DNA of 64,000 nucleotides from Aeromonas australiensis (GCF_000819725.1 NZ_CDDH01000015.1:61883-125882), one strand, 5' to 3'. Shown: positions 1-7,991, counted from the first letter of the stretch. The notes: generated by a model not told the origin, from the sequence alone. Numbers and translations are program-made.

Positions 1-102
1 TTCGGTCTGGGCTTCGAGCGTCTGGTTGTATACGTGACCGGCATGGGCAACGTGCGCGACGTGATCCCGTTCCCGCGTACTCCGCGTACCGCCGAGTTCT
101 GA
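1..102 (+). CDS. asnS: Asparagine--tRNA ligase, C-terminal end (partial)
   Basis: The window opens inside a reading frame that gives 33 residues and then a TGA stop. The tail contains [13 protein letters not shown] and ends [15 protein letters not shown]. This is the motif 3 region and extreme C-terminus of class II asparaginyl-tRNA synthetase, where the GLGFER arginine contacts ATP. The enzyme charges tRNA-Asn in the cytoplasm. Only the end is present, so length and start cannot be judged. A strong intrinsic terminator follows within 30 bases. Confidence 0.93.
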   Translation, partial: FGLGFERLVVYVTGMGNVRDVIPFPRTPRTAEF

Positions 103-126
103 TCAGCGGCCTCTTGCCACTGCATT

Positions 127-160
127 GCAAAAGCCGACCTGCGGGTCGGCTTTTTTATTG
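127..160 (+). terminator. Intrinsic terminator after asnS
   Basis: GCCGACC and GGTCGGC form a 7 bp GC stem around a TGCG loop, preceded by an A run and followed by six Ts. It closes the asnS transcript. Confidence 0.9.
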
Positions 161-212
161 TCACCGATATGGGTGATACTCAGGATAAACCGGCACAAGG
201 AACTGGTCGTCT

Positions 213-968
213 ATGGGATATCGCCTGCTGCTTTCTCTATTGTTGCTCTGGATACCTGCTCAGCTGTGGGCCGAGCCAGTTCGTCTGACCACCCTGGAGT
301 GGCCTCCCTATACCAGTCAGAGTCTGCCCGATGGCGGCCTTACCGGTCATATCGTCAAGCGCGCCTTTGCCGAGGCGGGACTGGAGGTGACGTTCGACTT
401 CTACCCCTGGCAGCGGGCGGTGCGGCTGGCGGCCGACCCGACCCAGCCTTATAGCGGCTATTTTCCCGAATACCTCTCCGACGCCTTGCCGACCTTGTGG
501 CGTAGCTCCCAAAGCGTAGGGGACAGCGTGCTGGGCCTGGCCCAGCGGGCGGGAGACCTTATTATATGGCAAACGCTCACGGATCTCGCCCCCTACCGGA
601 TAGGTGTGGTCGAAGGGTACGTCAATACCCCGGAATTCGATGCCTTGATGGCCAGCAAGCGTCTCAACACCGCTGCCGTCGATGCGGACCTGCTCAACCT
701 GCGCAAATTGCAGCGTGACCGGCTCGATCTGGCGGTGATCGACCGGGATGTCTTTCACTGGCTCATCAAGCATGATCACAAACTGGACGGCACCGGATTG
801 CAGTTTCACCCGAAGATCCTCGAGCACAAAAGCCTGCACATCATGTTTCGCCCCGATCAGCTGGCGTTGCAGCAACGGCTGGCACAGGCCATTGCCAAAC
901 TCGATATTGCCAAGCTAAGCGAGGATTATCAGCGCCGCTATCTGCAGCAAGCGCCGGCAGCCAAGTGA
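213..968 (+). CDS. Periplasmic solute-binding protein, SBP_bac_3-like, orphan
   Basis: The product has 251 residues. Residues 1-20 form a signal peptide (basic start, leucine core, cleavage near LWAEP). The mature part begins VRLTTLEWPPYTSQ and carries GGLTGHIVKRAFAEAGLEV, the usual opening of family 3 amino-acid-type binding proteins. Many Vibrio and Aeromonas genomes carry such single-lobe-pair proteins without a transporter. No permease or ATPase gene is adjacent, so this is an orphan and its ligand is unknown. The ATG sits after AAGGAACTGGTCGT. It could feed a distant ABC permease or serve as a sensor partner; neither is shown by the sequence. Confidence 0.8.
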   Translation: MGYRLLLSLLLLWIPAQLWAEPVRLTTLEWPPYTSQSLPDGGLTGHIVKRAFAEAGLEVTFDFYPWQRAVRLAADPTQPYSGYFPEYLSDALPTLWRSSQSVGDSVLGLAQRAGDLIIWQTLTDLAPYRIGVVEGYVNTPEFDALMASKRLNTAAVDADLLNLRKLQRDRLDLAVIDRDVFHWLIKHDHKLDGTGLQFHPKILEHKSLHIMFRPDQLALQQRLAQAIAKLDIAKLSEDYQRRYLQQAPAAK

Positions 969-1337
969 GCCGACCCGCCGAAGTCAGCATTTGCAGGTAA
1001 AAGTAGCCTGAAGGCTGGCTTTTTAGCCCTCTTTTGTCGCTATTACCCCCTTTTCGGCCCCTCTTCTGCACTCCTGCCCCCCTCACTACCGCTGCCACCA
1101 CCAAGATGGTGCGACCCCGAATGGGGCTGCTTGGCGACAAAAATGACATTTTCATTAGTGCGTGGTTTTTAAGTGGTTAAATCGAAATTCATCGAGTTAT
1201 TGAAGTAACTCAATTTTTTCACCTATACGGAGGAGCAGAATAGCGCCTAACCCTTTTGGGCTAAATAAAACAAACAATGACAATTCATGGTTCAGGCTGC
1301 CCGCGGCAATATGGGTTGAATCACACGAGGTAACGGA
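969..1337. other. Intergenic region between solute-binding gene and dcuB-like gene
   Basis: This 369 bp gap holds no credible gene. A weak hairpin, AGCC-tgaa-GGCT followed by TTTTTA near 1007-1024, may end the upstream gene. A perfect inverted repeat, GAGTTA (1194-1199) and TAACTC (1206-1211), is followed by a T run. It lies about 130 bp before the next start and may be an operator or a weak leader terminator. No FNR box is visible here. Confidence 0.5.
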
Positions 1338-2681
1338 ATGATCTTGATGGAATTTTTGGTGGTACTCGGCTGCTTGCTGCTGGGTACCCGCTTTGGGGGC
1401 ATGGGACTCGGTCTCATCAGTGGTATCGGTCTGTTCCTGCTGACCTTCGTCTTCGGTCTGGTACCGGGCGAACCGCCGGTGCAGGTGATGCTGACTATTC
1501 TGGCGGTGATCGGTTGCGCAGCCACTCTGCAGACTGCCGGTGGCCTCAACCTGATGATGCAGGTGGCCGAGCGTCTGCTGCGCCGTCACCCGCAATACAT
1601 CACAATCCTGGCACCACTCACCACCTGGACCCTCACCTTCCTGTGCGGTACCGGCCACGTGGTCTACACCATGTTCCCCATCATTTCTGACATCGCGCTG
1701 CAAAAGAACATCCGTCCCGAGCGCCCGATGGCAGTCGCCTCCGTTGCCTCCCAGATGGCCATCTGCGCCTCCCCGGTCTCCGTTGCCGTGGTCTCCATGG
1801 TCTCCATCCTGGCGGCCGGTCACGGTATCGGTCAGGCTTACGGTCTGCTCGACATTCTGATGATCGCCATCCCCTCCTCCCTTACCGGTGTGGTCATGGC
1901 AGCCCTGTGGAGCCTGCGTCGCGGCAAGGATCTGGACAAGGACGAAGAGTTCCAGGCCAAGCTCAAAGACCCGGAGCAGCGCGCCTTTATCTATGGTGGC
2001 GGTGAAACCCTGCTGGGCACCAAGTTCCCGAAAGAGGCCTACTGGTCTACCTGGATCTTCTTCGCCGCCATCGCTGCCGTAGTATTGCTCGGTGCCAACG
2101 AAGCGTTGCGACCTGTGTTCACCATCAAGGACAAAACTGGCCCGCTCTCCATGAACCTGGTGATCCAGATGATGATGCTGATCGCCGGTGCCATCATCCT
2201 GATGCGCTGCAAGGTCAAACCGGGCGAGATCGCCAACGGCGCCGTCTTCAAGGCGGGCATGGTCGCCATCTTCTCCGTATTCGGGGTGGCATGGATGAGC
2301 GAGACCTTCTTCCAGGCTCACATGCCGCTACTCAAAGAGACCCTGGCCCATGTGGTACAGGCCCAGCCCTGGACCTACGCCCTGGTGCTGTTCCTCATCT
2401 CCAAGCTGGTGAACAGCCAGGCCGCCGCCCTCACCGCCATCGCCCCCATGGGTCTGGCGCTGGGTGTCGAGCCCAAGCTGCTGATCGCCTTCCTGCCGGC
2501 GAGCTACGGTTATTTTGTGCTGCCAACCTACCCGAGCGATCTGGCCTGTATCGGTTTCGACCGCTCCGGCACTACCCGCATCGGCAAGTTCATCATCAAC
2601 CACAGCTTCATCATTCCGGGGCTGATCGGGGTCATCACCTCCTGTACCCTGGGCTTTATCCTGACCAGCATCCTGCTTTAA
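1338..2681 (+). CDS. dcuB: Anaerobic C4-dicarboxylate transporter, DcuA/DcuB family
   Basis: This 447-residue, very hydrophobic protein has about 11-12 predicted membrane helices. Its first half follows E. coli DcuB closely, including LLGTRFGGMGLG, GCAATLQTAGGLNLM, AERLLRRHPQYI, CGTGHVVYTMFPII and NIRPERPMAVASV. DcuB carriers exchange fumarate, aspartate or malate for succinate in the inner membrane during fumarate respiration. DcuB is favoured over DcuA because GTGHVVYT matches DcuB rather than the DcuA GTGNIS form. The ATG at 1338 is 7 bases after GAGG; an in-frame ATG at 1347 is a weaker alternative. It is monocistronic, with a strong terminator after it. Confidence 0.88.
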   Translation: MILMEFLVVLGCLLLGTRFGGMGLGLISGIGLFLLTFVFGLVPGEPPVQVMLTILAVIGCAATLQTAGGLNLMMQVAERLLRRHPQYITILAPLTTWTLTFLCGTGHVVYTMFPIISDIALQKNIRPERPMAVASVASQMAICASPVSVAVVSMVSILAAGHGIGQAYGLLDILMIAIPSSLTGVVMAALWSLRRGKDLDKDEEFQAKLKDPEQRAFIYGGGETLLGTKFPKEAYWSTWIFFAAIAAVVLLGANEALRPVFTIKDKTGPLSMNLVIQMMMLIAGAIILMRCKVKPGEIANGAVFKAGMVAIFSVFGVAWMSETFFQAHMPLLKETLAHVVQAQPWTYALVLFLISKLVNSQAAALTAIAPMGLALGVEPKLLIAFLPASYGYFVLPTYPSDLACIGFDRSGTTRIGKFIINHSFIIPGLIGVITSCTLGFILTSILL

Positions 2682-2706
2682 TCAACACTCGCTGTTTAAT
2701 CTGGTC

Positions 2707-2740
2707 CACAAGCCCCCGCTCGGGGGCTTGTTCTTTTCTA
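2707..2740 (+). terminator. Intrinsic terminator after dcuB
   Basis: CAAGCCCCCG (2709-2718) pairs perfectly with CGGGGGCTTG (2721-2730) and is followed by a T-rich tract. Confidence 0.88.
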
Positions 2741-2821
2741 TTCTCCCGCATCAAATGCCCTTGTTTATCAGAGCCCTCGCGATTGCCTGAACTGCTGATA
2801 CTCAACAACAAACAGCACTGA

Positions 2822-2852
2822 TAAAAAACGGGAGGCCATAGCCTCCCGTTTG
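2822..2852 (-). terminator. Intrinsic terminator of the M20 peptidase transcript
   Basis: AAACGGGAGGC and GCCTCCCGTTT form an 11 bp stem around CATA. On the minus strand it runs into TTTTTTAT, matching the direction of the peptidase gene that ends at 2896. Confidence 0.88.
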
Positions 2853-2895
2853 GATTTGAGCGGGCCATGACGACCCGAATAAGGGATAAACCGGC

Positions 2896-4035
2896 TTATT
2901 TCGCCAGCTTGCCCAGCACCCGCTGCAGCAGGCGGATGCGCGGCTCGATGCTCTCCAGCAGCAGGAATTCCGCCTCCGAGTGGAAACCGCCCCCCATGGG
3001 GCCGAAACCATCGAGGGACGGCACACCCGCGGCGGCGGTGAAGTTGGCATCCGAGCCACCACCGGCCTCCAGCCAGTTGAAGGGGATCCCCTCCTCTTTG
3101 GCTGCCGCCTCCACCAGCGCCATCAGCGCCTCGGTGTCACCGCTCGGGCGCATCGCCGGCTTGAAGGTCTGGCGATCCACCTCAACCCGACAACCGGCGA
3201 GGAAGGGGTTGTTGGCCATAAAAGTAAGCCGGTCATGTACCGCAGCGGCCTCTTCGTTGCTCCAGAAACGCAGATCGACGATCGCCTCGGCAAAGTCCGG
3301 TACCACGTTAACGCCGGTGCCCCCCTGTACCACGCCGACGTTCATGGTGGTGCCCGTGGTCATGTTGACCTGTGCGTTGATGGCCAGCACCCAGTGCGCC
3401 AGCTCGGTGATGGCAGAGATCCCTTCGGTGAGGGCTGAACCGGCATGGGACGCCTTGCCGTGGAAGGTGATGCGGTATTTGGCGTTGCCCTTGCGGGCGC
3501 TGATAAGATCCCCGCTCGGGCGCGCCGCCTCGGCCACCAGCACGCAGCCGCTCTGTTTGGCCTTCTCCACCAGCCAATCTTTCGACCAGGGGGAGCCAAT
3601 CTCCTCGTCGCAGTTGTAGCAGACCAGCACCTTGAGCTTGGCCAACTGCGCTGGGTCCATCTCTTTGAGGGCATACCAGATAGAGAGCAAGCCACTCTTC
3701 ATGTCTGACACGCCGGGGCCAAAGGCTTGATTGCCTTCGATTTTCAGCGGGCGCTTGGCCGCCGTCCCCTCGGGGAAGACGGTATCCATGTGGCCCACTA
3801 GCATTACGTCGTAGTGATCGGCTCCCGGCGCATTGGTTGCCTCGAGGCAGGGGCCGCACTCGGCAGCGAACTGGTGGCGGGTCACCTGCCAGCCGATGGC
3901 CTCATATTTCTCGCTCATGATGTCGGCCACTTTCGCTACCCCGGCCGGGGTGCGGGTGCCGCAATCAAGGTTGATAAGGGGAGCAAGATCCGCCAGATAG
4001 GCATCCAGGGAAAAGGTGTTGCGAGAATCTGTCAT
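2896..4035 (-). CDS. M20-family metallopeptidase (glutamate carboxypeptidase-like)
   Basis: The product has 379 residues and the order of a zinc M20 peptidase: LVGHMDTVFP (metal His plus Asp), then GPGVSDMKSG (bridging Asp), then YNCDEEIGSP (catalytic Glu pair). A dimerisation lid lies around residues 180-290 with KASHAG. It resembles carboxypeptidase G2-type enzymes that cut C-terminal glutamate or hydrolyse dipeptides. There is no clear signal peptide, so it is probably cytoplasmic. It lies 84 bases downstream of the DcuC-like carrier on the same strand and may be cotranscribed with it. That suggests uptake of a substrate and its hydrolysis to an acidic amino acid, but this is inference. 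The ATG follows AGGAGACGACA. Confidence 0.85.
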   Translation of the reverse strand: MTDSRNTFSLDAYLADLAPLINLDCGTRTPAGVAKVADIMSEKYEAIGWQVTRHQFAAECGPCLEATNAPGADHYDVMLVGHMDTVFPEGTAAKRPLKIEGNQAFGPGVSDMKSGLLSIWYALKEMDPAQLAKLKVLVCYNCDEEIGSPWSKDWLVEKAKQSGCVLVAEAARPSGDLISARKGNAKYRITFHGKASHAGSALTEGISAITELAHWVLAINAQVNMTTGTTMNVGVVQGGTGVNVVPDFAEAIVDLRFWSNEEAAAVHDRLTFMANNPFLAGCRVEVDRQTFKPAMRPSGDTEALMALVEAAAKEEGIPFNWLEAGGGSDANFTAAAGVPSLDGFGPMGGGFHSEAEFLLLESIEPRIRLLQRVLGKLAK

Positions 4036-4119
4036 TGTCGTCTCCTGAGGCGAGAGGGTGAGCCTCCCGTCCGACGGCCAAATGAAGGGAGCGGACGACC
4101 CATGCCGTCCGCTGCCCGG

Positions 4120-5496
4120 TTACATAAACAGCAGATAGTTGAGGGTCAGCGCAGTCACCAGCGCCCCCGCCATCGGCACGCTGGTGCGCTTGACCACGGT
4201 AAAAGGCGATACCTTGGCGATCCCCGCACAGGCGATCAGTACCGCAGCGATGGGAGAGACGGTACGGCCAATACTGGAGGCCAACTGCATCGGCAGCAGC
4301 ATGGTGACCGCCGGCACGCCAAACTTGGCCGCCACCGCCGGTGCCAGGGTCGAGAAGCTGAGGAACGCCGCATTACCGGAGCCCATGATGACCGCCGCCA
4401 CCATAATGAGGCCCACCATCACCAGCGTCATCAGACCGCTGCCGATCCCGGCATTGCTGGCCGAGTGCAGCAGGGTATCGATGGCGCCGATGGCCTTGAG
4501 AGATTCGGCAAACAGCTCGGCACAGACGATGAGCGCCACTACTGGGCCAAACACCTTGCCCATGCCATCGAGGAAGCTCGACAGACCGGCAAACGCGGTA
4601 CGCACCGAGCGGCTGCGCAGCAGCTCACACAACATGCCGATAAAGACCGACAGCAGCATGGCCACCTCTACGCTCATCTTGATGTCGCTCACCAGCAGTT
4701 TGGAGAAGGTCATCATCAGCACGAAGGGGATGATGGGTAGCAGACCGTACCAGGTTGGCGCGTTCAGGGTCTCGCTGCCCTGCTCGTCCAGCTCGGCATG
4801 CTCGCCACGGTGTTGGGCTGGATCCCACCCCTCCTTGCGATCGCAGTGCCGCTGCCAGAAGAAGTGCAGCACCATTGTCACCAGTAGCATGGGGGCCACC
4901 AGCCAGATCTGGTAGTCAACGAAATAGCTGGTCGGATCCATGCCGGACTGACCGGCAGAGAAGATCGCGTTGGTCTGGGTCGGGCCAATCTCGAACGCCT
5001 GGGAGGTGGCGATGACGCCACAGGCGGAGGCCGGACTGATACCGAGGTTACGCATCACCGGGTACATGGTGACCATCAACAGCAGGCCAAGGCCGGTGGC
5101 AGAGGTGACGAAGAGGGAAACGAACACCGCCACCAGATAGCAGATGGAGAGCATCAGGTAGCTGGACTGGATCCTCGCCACCGGTTTGACCGCTACCCGC
5201 ACCAGCGCCTGGGAGGCACCAATATGGGACATATAGGTGGCAAAGCCGGCGACCGCCATAATGGTGAGGCCCAACCCCGCCGCGCGGTAGGAGAAGATCC
5301 CCTTGAACACCTCGAACAGGTCGAACAGGGCGAAGCCGGTGCTCTTGTCAGCGGGGAGAATGGGATGTAGCCCCAGCCAATAGGCGACGGCGAAGATGGC
5401 CATGCCCGCCAGTGCCAGCACCGCCTGCGGGTTGTAATCCTTGATAATGCCGTAGACCACGGCGACCAGAACGAGCAAGACGAATAACAGTTCCAA
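4120..5496 (-). CDS. dcuC: C4-dicarboxylate transporter, DcuC family
   Basis: This 458-residue membrane protein has about 12 hydrophobic segments. It matches the DcuC family in layout: MELLFVLLVLVAVVYGIIKDYNPQ at the N-terminus, GLTIMAVAGFATYMSHIGAS, and FVTSATGLGLLLMVTMYPVMRNLGIS. E. coli DcuC mainly exports succinate in fermenting cells. A hydrophilic stretch at about residues 215-240 separates two bundles. A perfect FNR half-site pair lies 61 bp upstream of the start (5557-5570), fitting anaerobic induction. The adjacent M20 peptidase is probably in the same transcript. Other DcuC-family members carry dipeptide-like or unknown acids, so the substrate is not certain. Confidence 0.85.
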   Translation of the reverse strand: MELLFVLLVLVAVVYGIIKDYNPQAVLALAGMAIFAVAYWLGLHPILPADKSTGFALFDLFEVFKGIFSYRAAGLGLTIMAVAGFATYMSHIGASQALVRVAVKPVARIQSSYLMLSICYLVAVFVSLFVTSATGLGLLLMVTMYPVMRNLGISPASACGVIATSQAFEIGPTQTNAIFSAGQSGMDPTSYFVDYQIWLVAPMLLVTMVLHFFWQRHCDRKEGWDPAQHRGEHAELDEQGSETLNAPTWYGLLPIIPFVLMMTFSKLLVSDIKMSVEVAMLLSVFIGMLCELLRSRSVRTAFAGLSSFLDGMGKVFGPVVALIVCAELFAESLKAIGAIDTLLHSASNAGIGSGLMTLVMVGLIMVAAVIMGSGNAAFLSFSTLAPAVAAKFGVPAVTMLLPMQLASSIGRTVSPIAAVLIACAGIAKVSPFTVVKRTSVPMAGALVTALTLNYLLFM

Positions 5497-5556
5497 TATT
5501 CACTCCAGATAGATTTATCGAAGAGCGAAATCTAGTGATCTGACCTCAGTTTGCCT

Positions 5557-5570
5557 TTGATCCCTATCAA
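5557..5570. promoter_or_regulatory. FNR-type box upstream of dcuC
   Basis: TTGAT-ccct-ATCAA matches the FNR consensus TTGAT-N4-ATCAA at every defined base. It lies 61 bp upstream of the DcuC start codon, a position compatible with activation near -41 of the promoter. The plus-strand gene at 5782 is much further away. Confidence 0.75.
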
Positions 5571-5781
5571 GAAAGGTGTCATCATCGTGATTAACTAGCG
5601 CAATATGTCGATAGCGAAACACATTTCAGTCATTTCAACTACCGCAAAACCTTGATCGCCCCTTATCCGGGAATTGTGTGACGCGACTCCCCTCTTTTTT
5701 GCGTTGGATCAACATATAACAGCGCCGAAGTGGCGAAGATGCGCTTCGACATATAGCGACCATTTCGCGCCGGAGAGAGTT

Positions 5782-6096
5782 ATGACAAGCCAAGCCACCG
5801 CAGGTGCTTCGACCTGCGACTACAAGCTGTGGGACATCCTCGTCGAGTCTGCAAAGGAACGCACTACCATTCGTTACTCCAAACTGGCCAAGCAGGCCGG
5901 GCTGGAAAAGTGCCAGGATGAACTGCGCACCCTGCTGCAACGTATCCGCATGTACTGCACCGAAAACAACCTGCCGATCCTCTCCGCCATCGTGGTGGAT
6001 GACGTGGGCAAATACACTGGCCTCTCTTCCAGCCTGCCGGATGCACCCTGGGAGCGCGCCCGGGTCTTTGACCATGAGTGGTCCACCCTGCACTGA
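5782..6096 (+). CDS. Small conserved-looking protein of unknown function
   Basis: The product has 104 residues starting at ATG 5782, just after CGGAGAGAGTT. An upstream in-frame ATG at 5674 lacks a ribosome site and adds unlikely sequence. The protein reads as one compact domain: an N-terminal helix (YKLWDILVESAK), TTIRYSKLAKQAGL resembling a winged-helix-like start, a helix LRTLLQRIRMYCTENN, then LPILSAIVVDDVGKYTG. The pattern YseLA...L..I..yC...lPiLsaiVV recurs in short bacterial proteins I have seen without named function. It lies just upstream of the yffB insertion. I do not recognise a specific role. Confidence 0.65.
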   Translation: MTSQATAGASTCDYKLWDILVESAKERTTIRYSKLAKQAGLEKCQDELRTLLQRIRMYCTENNLPILSAIVVDDVGKYTGLSSSLPDAPWERARVFDHEWSTLH

Positions 6097-6120
6097 TTAG
6101 GGTACCTGACGATGCCGCCC

Positions 6121-6144
6121 AACACGCGCCTGCGAGCGCGTGTT
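6121..6144 (+). terminator. GC-rich hairpin after the small gene
   Basis: AACACGCGC (6121-6129) pairs with GCGCGTGTT (6136-6144) around CTGCGA. The T run is poor, with T-rich sequence only about 15 bases later, so it may be a weak terminator or a stability hairpin. Confidence 0.55.
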
Positions 6145-6303
6145 GGCTATCTGGCGTTTGCCCTTTCTCTTTTTCCCCTGCAATAGCCGTTGTGCTCTTG
6201 CAATAACCGCTTCCCATCGAGCCCACCTGCTACTGCGCTCATCCGCTTGAGCTCAAACATGCCGTTCAGGGGGGATCCGTGACGAGAATCCCGCTCACTC
6301 CCG

Positions 6304-6452
6304 ACCATCGGCGTTGCCATGGGATTGCCACAATGCCAGAATCAGGCCCTTGCACTGTGTTGATTCGGATTTTCGGGACGCGGCCCACCGCCTGCGCCCA
6401 CCAGAGAAGGACTCCCCATGGCCATCACCCTCTATGGCATCAAAAACTGCGA
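6304..6452 (+). repeat. Left copy of 149 bp direct repeat flanking the yffB insertion
   Basis: This block matches 8534-8681 with two substitutions and one small replacement/indel (GGGACGCGG versus GGGCACGG). It contains the region just upstream of yffB, its ribosome site and its first 11 codons. Similarity stops abruptly after CTGCGA at 6452, marking the left junction of the inserted DNA. Confidence 0.92.
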
Positions 6453-6507
6453 GCTGTTCTTAGTAGAAAAGCCGAGGCTAGGAGTGATTATTGCATTTAT
6501 TTTTTAG
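6418..6507 (+). pseudogene. yffB: Truncated yffB 5' fragment at left insertion junction
   Basis: ATG at 6418 starts MAITLYGIKNC exactly like intact yffB at 8647. After that cysteine the frame runs into inserted DNA and stops after 29 residues. The DTIKKA sequence after the active cysteine and the rest of the thioredoxin-like fold are gone. The ribosome site is kept, so a short peptide may still be made, but it cannot be functional. Confidence 0.85.
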
Positions 6508-7065
6508 GGCTTTAACGATAATGGAAATAACATATCTTGACCAAGATCTAAGCACATTCGTTCTACCTACAAACTTCGCGATCTTTGGACCAACTTTCCA
6601 ATATGTTGCGATGAATACCCTACCGAGTAAATGATACTGAAGAATATGGTCACGATACCATCTCAAAAACATTACATCAGGATGATTAGGGTCATCGTAT
6701 GCAACAGATGCAACGAAACATGTGGCTCCCGACTTACTTTCAATACGCATGTTACCTGCCCCAGTTTTTATATCTGAGGTAACACTCTGGCGTGTCAAGC
6801 GACCGCTTTTTTCTAACATGCTGAAAGTGTCGATATGATCTTCAGCCACTTTCTTTCCTGCAATATAATCCATATTTTGTTCACGTGATTTTGTTTCCAG
6901 CCTAAGAGCCTCTTCAGCAGCTTTTGCTAATAGGTTTTTAGTCTGCTCTTCATCAAGGCTACGAACGGCAGCATCAATAAGAGAACCAGCCCTCAAGCCA
7001 TTATCATGAAGCGACTGCAATGAGTTGCTTTGTGTTTTTGAGGGGAGATTGCCATCATTGCTCAT
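6478..7065 (-). CDS. CFI-box C-terminal domain protein, long paralogue (unknown function)
   Basis: The product has 195 residues. The N-terminal half (1-90) is polar and probably helical, with no recognised domain. Residues 116-190 form a C-terminal module that starts CFVASVAYDDP and continues LRWYRDHIL, GRVFIATYW, VGPKIAKFVGR and a hydrophobic end helix. From memory this matches the CFI-box (CFIATAAYG) C-terminal domain named in protein family databases, whose function is not known. The ATG overlaps the stop of the preceding gene (ATGA) and has AAGGAAC upstream, so translation is coupled. The second gene of this operon ends in the same module. The stop lies 30 bp inside the truncated yffB frame. 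Confidence 0.75.
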   Translation of the reverse strand: MSNDGNLPSKTQSNSLQSLHDNGLRAGSLIDAAVRSLDEEQTKNLLAKAAEEALRLETKSREQNMDYIAGKKVAEDHIDTFSMLEKSGRLTRQSVTSDIKTGAGNMRIESKSGATCFVASVAYDDPNHPDVMFLRWYRDHILQYHLLGRVFIATYWKVGPKIAKFVGRTNVLRSWSRYVISIIVKALKNKCNNHS

Positions 7066-7406
7066 GATAGTTCCTTACGATTGCAGAAATAAACAAACTT
7101 AACCAATGGACTGACCATAGATTTAGTTAATAGCTTTATAACTTTATGTTTTCCTATGATCTTAGAAAGATGCTCACCATGGGTGTAATACCAAACTATA
7201 AAACTCCTCCCATAAGATGTATTGATCAGATGGGAGTCTCTCCAATAGCGTAGCACTTGAGTTTCCCAAGCCTGCTCACCATAACACACTGTAGCAATGA
7301 AACATTTAGATGGTGTATATGCAACTACATTAAGCTGACCTGCTGGCATAGTTACACTATAGCTTGCGGATTGAACCTGCCCGGTTGATATAGTTTTCCT
7401 CAGCAA
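7062..7406 (-). CDS. CFI-box C-terminal domain protein, short paralogue (unknown function)
   Basis: The product has 114 residues. It begins at TTG immediately after the TAG of the upstream gene; an in-frame ATG at 7349 is the alternative, but neither start has a good ribosome site. Residues 1-34 are a short leader. From Cys35 it reads CFIATVCYGEQ, then VLRYWRDSHL, GRSFIVWYY, and a C-terminal hydrophobic helix. This is the same module as the C-terminus of the next gene, with the C-F-[IV]-A-[ST]-V-x-Y box, the R-x-[WY]-R-D motif and G-R-x-F-I all kept. It is essentially the bare module. Two copies in one operon suggest subunits that pair or compete. Confidence 0.72.
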   Translation of the reverse strand: MLRKTISTGQVQSASYSVTMPAGQLNVVAYTPSKCFIATVCYGEQAWETQVLRYWRDSHLINTSYGRSFIVWYYTHGEHLSKIIGKHKVIKLLTKSMVSPLVKFVYFCNRKELS

Positions 7407-7991
7407 CTAAATTTCTTTTTTAGCATTGCTTTTTATCAACTCATTCTCTAGCCTTGTAGCCTGAGCTAACATAGCACGTGCGGCAGATATATCGTCATCA
7501 TATAACCAAGATGCCGCCTTCATCACGTTCTCTGGGATGTGAGCCAACACGTCATCATGTGACATAGAATCTAACGCTGAATTCAATTCAGAGAACCCCA
7601 ACGATGGCTCTTTTACATTAATCCTTATAGATTTGTAGGTAGTACATTTCACTTTGTGCTTGTGTATAACCTTTGATAGAAGGTCATATCTTTGATTAGC
7701 AGAAAGGTATGGTGGAACCAGTTCAACAAGCCTTTCCATTGTTTGACCAGATAGTTTTGTATTTCCACTTTTCCAAAGAGGGAAAGTTTTTCTAGCGTAA
7801 CTCTCGGCAGATGAACCATACATATCACCATAATCTGAAAGCATGCTATCAAGAGCATCGGTATCAAAGTTAAAGAATGCTTGACGAATATCTGTGATAG
7901 CATCTCCAAAACATGACATCAAAACACGATATTTTGATGGCGTCTGTGACCCAAATCTTCTTCGATAACGCCAACTTCGATACCGCCCCAT
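7407..7991 (-). CDS. First gene of CFI-box operon, unknown helical protein
   Basis: The product has 194 residues and no match I can name. The first 15 residues are unusually rich in Arg, Tyr and Trp (MGRYRSWRYRRRFG), suggesting nucleic-acid, membrane or polysaccharide contact. The rest is mostly polar and helical, with YARKTFPLWKSG and LVELVPPYLSANQRYDLLSK as the most distinctive segments. It ends in a Lys/Glu-rich tail. It leads an operon with two CFI-box genes: its TAG abuts the TTG start of the next gene. AT-rich sequence upstream (7992-8060) is the likely promoter. It may be the partner the CFI-box proteins act on; that is inference from gene order only. Confidence 0.7.
   Translation of the reverse strand: MGRYRSWRYRRRFGSQTPSKYRVLMSCFGDAITDIRQAFFNFDTDALDSMLSDYGDMYGSSAESYARKTFPLWKSGNTKLSGQTMERLVELVPPYLSANQRYDLLSKVIHKHKVKCTTYKSIRINVKEPSLGFSELNSALDSMSHDDVLAHIPENVMKAASWLYDDDISAARAMLAQATRLENELIKSNAKKEI

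Noticed and set aside
1197..2321. 374-residue minus-strand frame opposite dcuB
   Set aside because: It is His/Asp/Gly/Gln-rich low-complexity antisense reading of a GC-rich gene, with no ribosome site.
6453..6520. Terminal inverted repeat or insertion sequence end at the left junction
   Set aside because: Comparison by eye with the reverse complement of the right edge (8490-8533) showed no convincing match, and no target duplication other than the long repeat.
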